A stretch of DNA of 64,000 nucleotides from positions 124,001 through 188,000 of the forward strand of contig NW_024532765.1 of NCBI RefSeq assembly GCF_016097555.1. The letters run 5' to 3'. Position 1 is the first letter of the stretch. Each line of letters begins with the position of its first letter. Source of the DNA: Gigantopelta aegis. Its lineage: Eukaryota > Mollusca > Gastropoda > Neomphalida > Peltospiridae. The position numbers and the translations under genes are program-made. The notes under the pieces were generated by a model. That model made no database searches and was not told where the DNA came from. It saw only the letters and a program-made list of their open reading frames with translations. Positions 23,101 to 34,325 of the stretch are shown here, piece after piece.

Positions 23101-23297
23101 TATTAGGAAACATATTTGTACATTTATCGATTAATGAATCAATTTTGTCCCAGGATGATATTCTGGCATTGGGTGGTCTATATACACATACAAGGAGAAA
23201 TTTATTTGTACCAGTATTGATTTCTACACATACTACTTCAAGGTCCATAAAGACAGGATCATTAAAGCGTTTGGCAATTAAGTTGTTTCGGATATAC
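20155..23297 (-). pseudogene. Non-LTR retrotransposon (jockey/CR1-like) endonuclease-reverse transcriptase relic, main part
   Basis: Minus-strand segments, frame-shifted and stop-containing, occur in the order of an ORF2. Endonuclease: VCVYRPPNARIS then VGDFNEDLL (about 23190-23060). Linker: KPWVNKGIRQAIRKRNRSH (about 22650-22590). RT fingers: VPRDWKCANVTAIYKGKGD (about 22080-22020). RT catalytic: GVPQGSILEPYLF then LFADD (about 21650-21540). RT thumb: TKTKSMLFT, HKHLGLTLN, then LRPVLEYGNIIWDNC (about 21440-21140). C-terminal Cys/His motif: CACGDNCEDNFHYFNVC (about 20620-20570). At least five frame breaks make it dead. The 5' end of the endonuclease continues at 24604-24840 beyond a pogo-like insertion. 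Confidence 0.85.
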
Positions 23298-23589
23298 AGT
23301 ATAACCTTGATTTAACGCCAACAAATGTTCCAAAATAATTTTAGCATTATATCGAGTTGGCGGTATAGTGAGGGTGCCTTGGTTTACTACCAAACTTAAT
23401 TTTTTTTTAAGTTGTTGAATGTCAAGAATATGACATATGTTTTAAATGTAAATAACAGTAACAAAAGTAACAACAACCAGGTAACAACATTATTATTTTA
23501 TTTGTCTATAAACATGGCAAGTCAATACACAAAAACGTAAAACGCGCACATGTATGTGTTTCAATCGATCTGTGAAATACATTTATTTT

Positions 23590-24002
23590 TGTTCTTTAAT
23601 CTTTTTTGATGTACACATCTTTTAAGACGTAATTTTTGATAATGTCACTGGCCTCGGTTCGCCCATTAGCAATCAGCTGTTTGTCAACCCCGGCACTTTC
23701 ACCTGAAATAACATGCTGCGCGATGCTGTGTCGACTTGAACCTCTGTAGCCACCCATTAGAATATGCGAAGTCGGAAATGTTTAGTTCATCACCAAGGAC
23801 CTGGCTTTGACTCTCATCTTCCCACTTTTCCTTTTGAAGTAGAATATCGCTAACTGTCCTTCGTTTTACAGGATAGGCCCACAACGCTGAGAAGTGATTG
23901 GCTATATCTTGTTGACTTTTAGTTCAATTTATCTTAGAGTACTGAACAATTTCTCTTTTTTTTAACTGCGTCTAATACGATACGTTTTTGCTTTAAATCC
24001 AT
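23590..24002 (-). pseudogene. Tigger/CENPB-type transposase fragment (N-terminal DNA-binding part)
   Basis: From the ATG at 24002 the minus strand reads MDLKQKRIVLDAVKK, then after a frameshift SQQDIANHFSALW, RRTVSDILLQKEKWEDE, LNISDFAYSNGWLQRFK, and after a second frameshift QHVISGESAGVDKQLIANG and TEASDIIKNYVLK. This is the paired HTH (CENPB-N plus CENPB-type HTH) of pogo/Tigger transposases. The DDE catalytic domain is absent. At least two frameshifts and a stop near 23920 show decay. Confidence 0.8.
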
Positions 24003-24579
24003 TCTGCTGTAATAAAATGCGTTACTGGTGTCGTCGTATTTATGCCAAAGCTAAATAGCAACTTAACATGAGGCCATGGTCGAAATATGCTTGAGCATAA
24101 TAAAACTTACCTAAAGTTTGTTTATTAATTAAACTTGAGTCGTTGCTGACAGCACTTCAAAGACCCGATGTAACAATCCACGATTGAAATAATGAAATCT
24201 AATGCACCCCTCTGTCACGTGATCACTATAGCGGCTGTTCTTTCTATACCGAGTGTGCGCCTGCGGAAACAATTCTAGCACTTACATCCGTTAATTGCTA
24301 CACAATAAACAAAAACAGATTCAGTGTGTACTGCCAGTGTACAACGGTGTTAGGATTTCCCCAATCAACAGATCGCTAGTAATTATGTCACTATAATCAA
24401 CTTTGTGACCAGACCATTGGCGGCAAAATCGAGGGAATTATAATGGCTAAATGGAGTTCGGTTCAAAAACGTCGTTGGCGGATGGCGGATACCGAGAGTG
24501 GCGTTATATAGAGGGAAATAAACATGAATGAAAACGGTACTTTAAAGAAAGTTGGCGGTATGCGAGGTTGGCGTTAAAT

Positions 24580-24603
24580 CGGGGGGGGGGGGGGGGGGGG
24601 GGG
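24580..24603 (+). repeat. Poly-G tract at the inserted element's right edge
   Basis: An uninterrupted run of more than 20 G replaces the expected terminal bases of the pogo-like element. Run length is likely unreliable in the assembly. Confidence 0.8.
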
Positions 24604-24840
24604 GCAATAAATCAAGGGTACATGTATATTAATATTCCTCCTCCATTATCAGTTTATTTGTCTCTATGGAATGGTTCAGGATTTAAGAAGTTATCAATTG
24701 CTATATCAGAACTATTCACATTATTACTTAATCGGGTTTCTGTTATGCATATAATATCACAATCACCAAGTTCAGTATTTATTAGGTCTATCTTATTCCT
24801 TAACGAGTTGACATTGATGTTAGCTATTTTAATATTACGT
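24604..24840 (-). pseudogene. Same retrotransposon: N-terminal endonuclease segment
   Basis: On the minus strand it reads ANINVNSLRNKIDLINTELG then CDIICITETRLS, the standard start of an apurinic-type retrotransposon endonuclease. A stop interrupts it near 24650. It connects to the RPPNA segment across the inserted element. Confidence 0.75.
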
Positions 24841-26887
24841 CTACCCTATTTAGAGGTATCTGGACCAGGGTTGGGATGAATATCTGAGAAGGTAAGGAGA
24901 AAATAAGATATTAGAGAATCGAGATGAGTTGCTGTTCACCAGGGAATCCTGCACGACAACAGGAAAATTATGGAGGCAACTCATTTTGTAATATTATTTT
25001 ATATGGTTTTCCACTGCAGTTGCAGGACCCTGTGAGCACTAACTTAAATTTTATTTTAATATAATTTTGGAAAAGAAAGGAAGGCTCTAACCAATAGGAA
25101 ATGATATAGAAAAAGCAACAGAAAGAAAAATAGTATAGGACAATATGTACAGAATGTACAAAATAACTGCTATGTATAACCATTTAATACATGGTATATA
25201 TCGGTGAAGAAAAATTAATTATAGTTGTTACTATTTAACAACTAGGAATCACCTCTTCACGAGTTCATTCGAATGCATTCCTAATAACAATTATGACATT
25301 AGTAATGTGCCATAAAATGGCAGATGAATCGATTTAATTACAAGTATATATTAGCTGGCTACTAAATATAAGTGACTGGTGACTAAAATATTATACTTTA
25401 CTGGCCAGGGAAGAGTAAATTTGAACTTGCTTTGGAGCATAAAAAGAATCACTAATAAGATATGTAACGGGGTAAAAATATATGATACTGTATGTATATA
25501 TGTTTTATTTTATTTGCTACTTATTTTATAATATTTTATTAATTGGTTATTTCGTTTGTTTTTAGGATATTCGTCCTAGAGAATTACCCTATTAGACAAC
25601 GCCTTAACCTTTCTTTCGCATCAAATTGGAGTTTAGCCAATGATATTGTATTCTCGTGTTATATGACATTGGTCACGGCTAGTCTGTGCCATATTCACAC
25701 TGAACAGCAAGCCATCAACACACGACATAATACTGTGCTATTCTCAACTATTTCTAGATTATTTTTTCACCTTTTCTGCGACGGTTACACAGGTTTGGCT
25801 AACATGCATTTATACATTTATATAATTGTTGTGCACATTATTTTCCATTATGATTTAAATATTAACTATTGATAGATATAAAATCATAATCTGCATTAAT
25901 AACTATTGATAGATATAAAATCATAATCTGTATTAACTATGGATAGATATAAATTGATAATGTAGTTGACACTAGGGTTTATAAGTATTTAAAAGTATAT
26001 TTAATGTATTTTAAATATATATTCTTAATTTACTAACTGTAAAGACAACAATTATTAGGGTAATTATATTGTATACAATAACAATAAATATATATAGGTC
26101 TAACCATTATATATTTTAGCTTATATTATGATGTTTGTTTATAGGATGAGGAATTGCCATTAATACTCAGCAACCAGTTTGGTCCATAGCCAAGGTGTGT
26201 AACTTAACTATTTATAGGTGTTTGTGTGTACATTTTTCAGTAACAATATATGCACACATTTTTTGTGGGTTTCACAAGCGTGTTGGCTAGCGCTTGTCAT
26301 TTTGTAAGCTGGATTGATGAACCAGTAGTGTATTTATGTTGTATTGAATCAGTGGGTTATGTCCACGGATGAGGTTTTGGATGTATATACATGTTTATTC
26401 TGATAACGTATAACTGTGTGTTAAGTAATCTATATATTGGTATCCTTGACGATGTGTATTTTGTCAAGTTGTGAGATGTATAACATTTGCATTGTATGAT
26501 GACACATTGTTTTATCAATTATATTATATTACATTAGTTTTATATACTATTTTCAGGACCTTTATTTGACGTTTATAAATCGAATCCTGCCCAGCATTGG
26601 TGTTGTTCCTAATTAGAGAGATTTAACCTATATGCTACAGAAATATACATGTTTAGTGTCCAACAAATAAGCACAAATCATTGGGATAGTTATGATAGAC
26701 AGATAAACAGAAATAAAGATAAAGACAGGAAAGTATATAGATCTACATATATGCACAAACATACATGCAAACACATATACATACAATTATGCACACATAC
26801 ATTATTACACACCATACGTAAAAACATATAGCCTGCATGGGCACATATACAAACAGACATACATATAGTTATATTTATGGTTGAGAA
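24841..26887. other. AT-rich stretch; short tandem repeat, no gene
   Basis: The retrotransposon's 5' region may extend to about 24970. At 25864-25958 there are three copies of AACTATTGATAGATATAAAA followed by TCATAATCTG (about 30-36 bp each). No coding exon supported. Confidence 0.45.
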
Positions 26888-28683
26888 CATACATGTACTA
26901 TCACGCTAAATGCACATACATCATGCTAAATGCACATACATGTACTATCACGCTAAATGCACATACATCATGCTAAATGCACATACATGTACTATCACGC
27001 TAAATGCACATACATCATGCTAAATGCACATACATGTACTATCCTGCTAAATGCACATACATCATGCTAAATGCACATACATGTACTATCCTGCTAAATG
27101 CACATACATCATGCTAAATGCACATACATGTACTATCCTGCTAAATGCACATACATGTACTATCCTGCTAAATGCACATACATGTACTATCCTGCTAAAT
27201 GCACATACATCATGCTAAATGCACATACATGTACTATCATGCTAAATGCACGTACATGTACTATCATGCTAAATGCACATACATGTACTATCCTGCTAAA
27301 TGCACATACATCATGCTAAATGCACGTACATGTACTATCATGCTAAATGCACATACATGTACTATCCTGCTAAATGCACATACATCATGCTAAATGCACA
27401 TACATGTACTATCATGCTAAATGCACATACATGTACTATCATGCTAAATGCACATACATGTACTATCCTGCTAAATGCACATACATCATGCTAAATGCAC
27501 GTACATGTACTATCATGCTAAATGCACATACATGTACTATCCTGCTAAATGCACATACATCATGCTAAATGCACGTACATGTACTATCATGCTAAATGCA
27601 TGTACATCATGCTAAATGCACGTACATGTACTATCATGCTAAATGCACATACATCATGCTAAATGCACATACATGTACTATCATGCTAAATGCACGTACA
27701 TGTACTATCATGCTAAATGCACATACATCATGCTAAATGCACATACATGTACTATCATGCTAAATGCACGTACATGTACTATCATGCTAAATGCACATAC
27801 ATCATGCTAAATGCACGTACATGTACTATCATGCTAAATGCATGTACATCATGCTAAATGCACGTACATGTACTATCATGCTAAATGCACATACATCATG
27901 CTAAATGCACATACATGTACTATCATGCTAAATGCACGTACATGTACTATCATGCTAAATGCACATACATCATGCTAAATGCACATACATGTACTATCAT
28001 GCTAAATGCACGTACATGTACTATCATGCTAAATGCACATACATGTACTATCCTGCTAAATGCACATACATCATGCTAAATGCACGTACATGTACTATCA
28101 TGCTAAATGCACGTACATGTACTATCATGCTAAATGCACGTACATGTACTATCATGCTAAATGCACGTACATGTACTATCATGCTAAATGCACATACATC
28201 ATGCTAAATGCACATACATGTACTATCATGCTAAATGCACGTACATGTACTATCATGCTAAATGCACGTACATGTACTATCATGCTAAATGCACATACAT
28301 CATGCTAAATGCACATACATGTACTATCATGCTAAATGCACATACATGTACTATCCTGCTAAATGCACATACATCATGCTAAATGCACGTACATGTACTA
28401 TCATGCTAAATGCACGTACATCATGCTAAATGCACATACATGTACTATCATGCTAAATGCACATACATGTACTATCATGCTAAATGCACATACATGTACT
28501 ATCCTGCTAAATGCACATACATGTACTATCATGCTAAATGCACATACATGTACTATCCTGCTAAATGCACATACATCATGCTAAATGCACGTACATGTAC
28601 TATCATGCTAAATGCATGTACATCATGCTAAATGCACGTACATGTACTATCATGCTAAATGCACATACATGTACTATTATGCT
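26888..28683 (+). repeat. Satellite array of 20-bp and 27-bp units with higher-order pattern
   Basis: The short unit is TGCTAAATGCACATACATCA. The long unit is the same with GTACTAT inserted before the final CA (27 bp). Roughly 70 units occur. At the left edge long and short alternate (47-bp period); further right the pattern is mostly two or three long plus one short (74 or 101 bp), once four plus one (128 bp). Three long-unit subtypes cluster by position: ATCACGC (left edge), ATCCTGC (mainly 27040-27300 and scattered) and ATCATGC (most of the right part). Open frames in the array are repeat by-products. Confidence 0.95.
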
Positions 28684-28725
28684 TAACATATGAAGTTACC
28701 TAGTAAATTATGATATGTTTTAATT

Positions 28726-28812
28726 ATTATGTACACAAAACAAATACATAGCAACAGCTTTTGTCATTGGTGTGAAAGCTGTCGCTATGCATTTGTTTTG
28801 TGTACATGATAA
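28726..28812. repeat. Strong hairpin-forming inverted repeat
   Basis: Arms of about 35 bp (28726-28760 and 28775-28812) pair with few mismatches: TGTACACAAAACAAAT against ATTTGTTTTGTGTACA, continuing into AGCAACAGCTT against AAGCTGTCGCT. The loop is about 14 bp. It lies 45 bp beyond the satellite array. It could be a very short MITE or an RNA hairpin; nothing decides between them. Confidence 0.75.
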
Positions 28813-29024
28813 TTGTTGGGTGACGGGAGGGTCCAGTTTTTCATTTGACCTCAAATGTCAAAGAAACTTTTACAGTGTGCAAAGTTTCATGTTTTCTAGT
28901 CCGAAAGGGCGTATAAATAAAGTTTGGTTAAGAAAAGTATTCACTTAATGTGTGCGCTGCACAACATGCTATCCTGAAAGAGTGAACGATTTTTTCAGCT
29001 TAGCCGCTCAGCCCGCTGGACTAC

Positions 29025-29476
29025 AGGTTGCACTATACCAATTAATTTCCGGCTGGGTCGAAGTTCGAGGTGTACCGAACTTGTGATAGAGAAGTTAACA
29101 CCACAAGTCCTGTGATTGGTTATAAATGTGAGTGTGTTGGTTGTAAAAAAAATTAGTTTCATCTGGGCTAAAAATGTATGCAATTTTATTTGATGTAGTA
29201 CCACCGTGTCAAGTAGCCTTGTGCTTGGAACATGTATGGGGTACCTGTAAAAAAAAGTACTAAAATTTTGTGCGAAACTAGGGGTGTTGCAGAAACATCT
29301 GGTTATACCGAAAATGAGCCATGAAAGGTACCATTTTCTGCAGTTAATACTTTGAGGTAGGGGTTGTAGTACTGATATTTATGGGTCACAGTTTGGTTGA
29401 TATATTGCATATAGTGTTTTTAAACACAAACGTTAACATGGTCGCCTATGGGATTTGAATTGGTATAGTCCAACCT
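29025..29476. mobile_element. 452-bp MITE, copy 1
   Basis: Ends are inverted: AGGTTGCACTATACCAATT (29025-29043) and AATTGGTATAGTCCAACCT (29458-29476). It is the same length as, and by eye base-for-base identical to, copy 2. No coding capacity; the short minus-strand open frame is shared by both copies and has no recognisable domain. Confidence 0.85.
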
Positions 29477-31095
29477 ATAGCACATATTCAGTGCATAATA
29501 AAAAAGATTATGATTTTTGTGATTTAATTAAATTAAACTACACTATTTGATTAATTAGCCGTCACTCGGCCATGCAAGTTCGCAATGACCTTGACCTTGA
29601 CAATAATTACTGTACATAGCTCTGAATGGAGTTTGAACAAAAATTAGCACTGAGGAAAAGTTGGTTTTGGCCTATAATTCATACTATACAGATTTGAATG
29701 TTCTTATTTACATGGTGTTTGACTTGCCATATACAACTGCTCTTAAATATGTTAATATATCTAGGCAGTCTGAACTTAGATTTTAATAGCAATTTATTTT
29801 TACATTAAAAATAACATGTGCCAATATTGGGATAATGTCTTTAACTTCTATAAACATAGTTAATGTTTCATGTGTGTACTTCTGATAGCTTAACTTTTTA
29901 AAGACCTTGATTTTTATTGTCCTTTTGGCATATTTATAGGGTGCTAAGTCATATTTTAGACAAATTTGTAGTTTTAGGGGAAACATTTTTTTACTTTGAA
30001 GAATTTTTTTACCAAAGCCATAATTAAATTTTTTGTCACTATCGTGCCTTCTGTTCTCTCTTATACATAACAATAAGCTTGTTAAACATATCTTTAGGTC
30101 TCCAGATCAAATTTTTTTTTAAAATAATCACTTAGTTTGCTCCCATGAAGTGTATTTTAAGTGTATACTAGATTTGGAACCAATTTTTCCAGATTTGATT
30201 ATCTACCTTGGTGTAATTTGATGATTTATTTTATTGTTAATGCTGTATTATCCAATGTTAATAGCTAAATGATATGCTGGATTACAGATTGTAGGAATAC
30301 ATCCAATATACATATTGTATTGATCTGGATTAGAAAATAATGCAATAAAATAGATGTTCGGGTAATTATGTCACTTAAAAACAGGTTTTTTTAGTAATGA
30401 ATCAAAAATAAATATGCGAAAGCTGCATGATAATTCCAGATATCACAAATTTTTAAAACCTCCAACTACAGTAGGGTATACATAAAATATAGTCAGGAAT
30501 ATTGGTGGCTGCCAATGGTTTTGATGGTCCAATTTGAAAATCTGCATAGCTGATGGATTTGAAATTCCCGCACATGGTAACTTGAAGATGCCCACACTCA
30601 GCATACAGGATTTTCTTCCAACAGTGATGTGCAGGACATTAAGTCATTACTTCATACAGATGCAGTCATGTTGGTTTTTCCTTCCTCAGACATTGTATTT
30701 TTTTAATACTGATATTTCTTTGATGTGCCTATTGAGGTCTTCATAATCTAGGGGTCAGTCAAGTACACGTGTTTCAATGGAATAAGTTTAAGGAGTTGAG
30801 GTTCTCTGAATAGCCATGCTGTCTCTACATATATAGCTGAGCACACACACACATCTGACAATAAATATCTTCATGAGTATTATTTTTTTTTAAATTATTT
30901 TTTCAAATATGACATATTGCATTTGTACAAAACTGTACAAAATACATGTGTTTTGTGAGGTGTACATTAAATTAGGTTGCACTGTAGAAACAACAGTTTC
31001 AGTGAGGTTGTCAGTTTATGTCAGAAGACACCAGATCCTGGTTGTCATAAAAACACATGATTCACCACCTTTTGAAACATGTATGTTATCAGTAT
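29477..31095. other. Stretch between the two identical MITE copies; no gene
   Basis: AT-rich, with (CA)n near 30843-30851. No coding exon or repeat boundary supported. Confidence 0.4.
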
Positions 31096-31547
31096 AGGTT
31101 GCACTATACCAATTAATTTCCGGCTGGGTCGAAGTTCGAGGTGTACCGAACTTGTGATAGAGAAGTTAACACCACAAGTCCTGTGATTGGTTATAAATGT
31201 GAGTGTGTTGGTTGTAAAAAAAATTAGTTTCATCTGGGCTAAAAATGTATGCAATTTTATTTGATGTAGTACCACCGTGTCAAGTAGCCTTGTGCTTGGA
31301 ACATGTATGGGGTACCTGTAAAAAAAAGTACTAAAATTTTGTGCGAAACTAGGGGTGTTGCAGAAACATCTGGTTATACCGAAAATGAGCCATGAAAGGT
31401 ACCATTTTCTGCAGTTAATACTTTGAGGTAGGGGTTGTAGTACTGATATTTATGGGTCACAGTTTGGTTGATATATTGCATATAGTGTTTTTAAACACAA
31501 ACGTTAACATGGTCGCCTATGGGATTTGAATTGGTATAGTCCAACCT
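31096..31547. mobile_element. 452-bp MITE, copy 2 (identical to 29025-29476)
   Basis: Same inverted ends as copy 1, flanked by TA on each side (…GTA|TAGG / ACC|TACA ambiguity of one base). The flanking sequence differs from copy 1, so this is two insertions or a conversion event, not a larger segmental duplication. Confidence 0.85.
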
Positions 31548-32009
31548 ACAATTTGTACGGTACAAAGCATATTTCTCTAATCTTTTCCCCCATTAAAATA
31601 CCTTTATTGGCATATAATTACTGAAAATAATACTGCTTAATAATAAAATATTTAAAAGAGTCACCTGGATACGACTAAAAAGATATATTAATTTACCTTT
31701 AGCCTAAAAAAAACATTCCTTAGGCTTTGAACTGTTTCTTAACTTCTTTCCAAGCTGATGACGTGACCTCTCTGGATGATAAACCAGTCCATTAACTTCC
31801 AGTTGGGGAAGAGGATTCTATATTTAACTTTTCTAAATACTACAGTGTTTAAATGTTTTGGGGTTTATGAATCCATCCAGAAGGAACTGTGATACAAATA
31901 TTGAGTTTATCAGTCACAAACTTTTTAAATGTTGAATTTAGTTTGTTTCTTTCATTCATGTAAATATTGTTGGAACCTGTCACCCTTTGTATTTGGAATC
32001 ACCTGATAA

Positions 32010-32740
32010 TTAGCTTCCGCGAAACAAAAGCGAAAGTAAAACTGTCTCAATTCTTGGAATGGGTGGATAGCAACAATAGATATATTTTCTACGAATTGAG
32101 GATTTGAACTTTGTCTCTTTTTATCTACGCCCTTTGCTCCCCAATTACTAGTCATCGTACTAATAGCAGCCTATGTTAAATTCGAATATATATGTAGCCT
32201 ATATATTATATTGATATAATTCTGGTAAGTATAAATATGATAGCATTAATTTCAGGAACTATACATCATGTATATATATATATATATATATATTAGTTCA
32301 TCAAGATAAGATAAATGTCTGGCAGATATTTATTATTATGATGTTTATTGTTGTGCCATAATAATATTTTGTTCTAATTTTATGTTGTTTGCTCTGACTT
32401 CTTTTCCCTTTCAGGAATGGAGTTATTCAAACATTTGAGGAGCAGTGACATACTCTGATGCAGACAATTTAATTTTTTATATTATATGTACTATTCAGAT
32501 AATTTGATGCAGACAATTATAGATACCTAGCTTCTGCGAAATAAAAGTGAAAGTAAAACTGTCTTAATTCTTGGAATGGGTGGATAGCAACAATAGATAT
32601 ATTTTCTATGATTTGAGGATTACAACTTGGTCTCTTTTTATCTACGGTCTTTGCTCCCCAATTACTAGTCGTCGTACTAATAGCAGCCTATGTTAAATTC
32701 GAATATATATGTAGCCTATATATTATATCGATATAAAACA
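32010..32740 (+). repeat. Direct duplication of about 210 bp with intervening repeat
   Basis: 32010-32219 ('tagcttccgcgaaac...cctatatattatat') recurs at 32529-32735 with roughly ten differences. The following 'ggtaagtataaatatgat' phrase is also duplicated (32223 and 32764). Between them (32290-32530) lies a segment related to the repeats at 35943, 38300 and 39060 containing TTCCCTTTCAGGAATGGAGT. A (TA)n run is at 32270-32292. Confidence 0.8.
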
Positions 32741-33011
32741 TTTCTGTCCACCACACTTAAATTTAGGTAAGTATAAATATGATCGCATTAATTTCAAGAT
32801 CTATACTTCAGTAACATCATAACATGTATGACGTCATATTTAGCAGTTCCTTTCTGAAGATAAGATGAAACATGTAAAAGGATAGTTATTTCTTTAAATT
32901 GTTTGTTTTTAAATACAAATATATATATGGGGCCGTTGAAATATTATGTAACGCTATTTTTGTCAAAATCGCGGGTTTTCACTTGCGCCATTTTAAAATG
33001 TCTGGTGTATT

Positions 33012-34213
33012 AAAGGTAGGGTCAACTCCAACAAGAGCATTATGTGTTGGAAAGATGCATACCCGGACCACCAACACATACTGACACTTTAGCAAATGAA
33101 AAACGCGTAATTTTAGAGTTAATAAAAAACCATGATTATTCCTGCTAACTGGGGGCAGCCATTTTGTTTTGTCTTTGTGACGTCCGGTGGGATAGCTTGG
33201 GGCGAAGTGACGTCAGCTCCTGACCATCTCCTGTATGTACAGTGTAAACAAAAGCAGTAATTTTCGACAAGGCGCTTCTCTTTGATCAACCTGACTTCTA
33301 AAACAGCATAAATGACGTAATAATATAATAAACTATTTAACTAAATATATTTCAAGTTGCGTTAACGGAACAAAATGGGGTTATAGTATTTTTCTCTGTT
33401 TAATAATCCAAAGGAAAAATGTACACTATTAGGCCTATTGATATGCTACGTTGGAGCAAAAACGACAAATGATAATTTTCTTTTCTTTGGGACTACGTAA
33501 TTGGTCAGTTCTGTGGTTGTAGATGGAAAAGTCTACTTAATCAATAGTTTTACAGAACTATTTACAGTAATAAACCATGTCCATTACAATTTTAGGGGTG
33601 ACAGGTGATATTCCACAATACTGGTATGTATTTTTATGTCTAGACAGCGTCAATTAATTGGCTCGTCTGGTTACCAATCAAATACACACCTGCCAATCAG
33701 AAATCACAGGTAGAAGCAACTAACAGCATAGACCAATTAACTAAGAAAACACTCAATGTATCATTTCAGTACGTAGGTTAATGCATGGGGAAAACATTGT
33801 TAATTGTTTCGACTTGTGTAGCCACTTTGACAATGGTATTTTATTTTGTATTGAAAAATAATATATATAGTGCTGGATATACTTACTGTTGGCTTACTGG
33901 GATGTGTATTATTACAGAACATTGCAATGTATGACTATTTATCATCCCACAAAAACCAGGTAGATTGTGTTTCTCTAGTTCTAAGGCTCATTCCTGACGT
34001 GACGCGTTAAGTATTATGTAACCACCAGCTCGCCAGAGGGCGTACTCACTGAGATGGTACAAAATGGCTGTGCCCATTATATATAATAGTCGTCACATTT
34101 AACTGTTTTATTAATTAACTATACGATTATACGTGTTGATATTAAGCAATAATGTGCATTATATATCGTTGAATATGCATACCAGGCCAAATGCCTTAAT
34201 CGTCCTCTCCTTT
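33012..34213. mobile_element. TIR-bounded non-autonomous element, about 1.2 kb
   Basis: Short imperfect inverted ends (TTAAAGGTAGGGTCAACT and AATCGTCCTCTCCTTTAA) with TA flanks. The left part has CACCAACACATACTGACAC and GGCGAAGTGACGTCA, phrases I associate with a molluscan repeat family. No coding capacity. Confidence 0.55.
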
Positions 34214-34325
34214 AAAGCATTTCAGCTTGATTTATAATTGTTTTGGGTTTACATTTACCTCTAAAAACCTATATTATATATTGTTGTCATGGCATGGCAC
34301 GTTTAAGACAAAACAAAATTGTGTT

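Larger units (their letters stand above)
23297..24603 (-). mobile_element. pogo/Tigger-like element inserted in the retrotransposon
   Basis: The left end reads TA|CAGTATAACCTTGATTT, then AACGCCAAC. The right side carries GTTGGCGTTAAATC before a poly-G tract, so the last ~10 bases of the right repeat are replaced or lost. Subterminal GTTGGCGG motifs recur near both ends (about 23351 and 24550). The CAGT... start with TA target fits pogo/Tigger. The internal gene is only the N-terminal third, making this a deletion derivative. Confidence 0.75.

Noticed and set aside
25543..25872. 109-codon open frame
   Set aside because: No domain, no splice context, composition like surrounding AT-rich DNA.
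27098..28631. Many 64-82-codon open frames (MHIHHAKCTYMYY-type)
   Set aside because: All are translations of the satellite unit, recurring with its higher-order period.
26888..28683. CRISPR-like regular repeats
   Set aside because: The units are contiguous 20- and 27-bp satellite repeats without unique spacers, in animal DNA.
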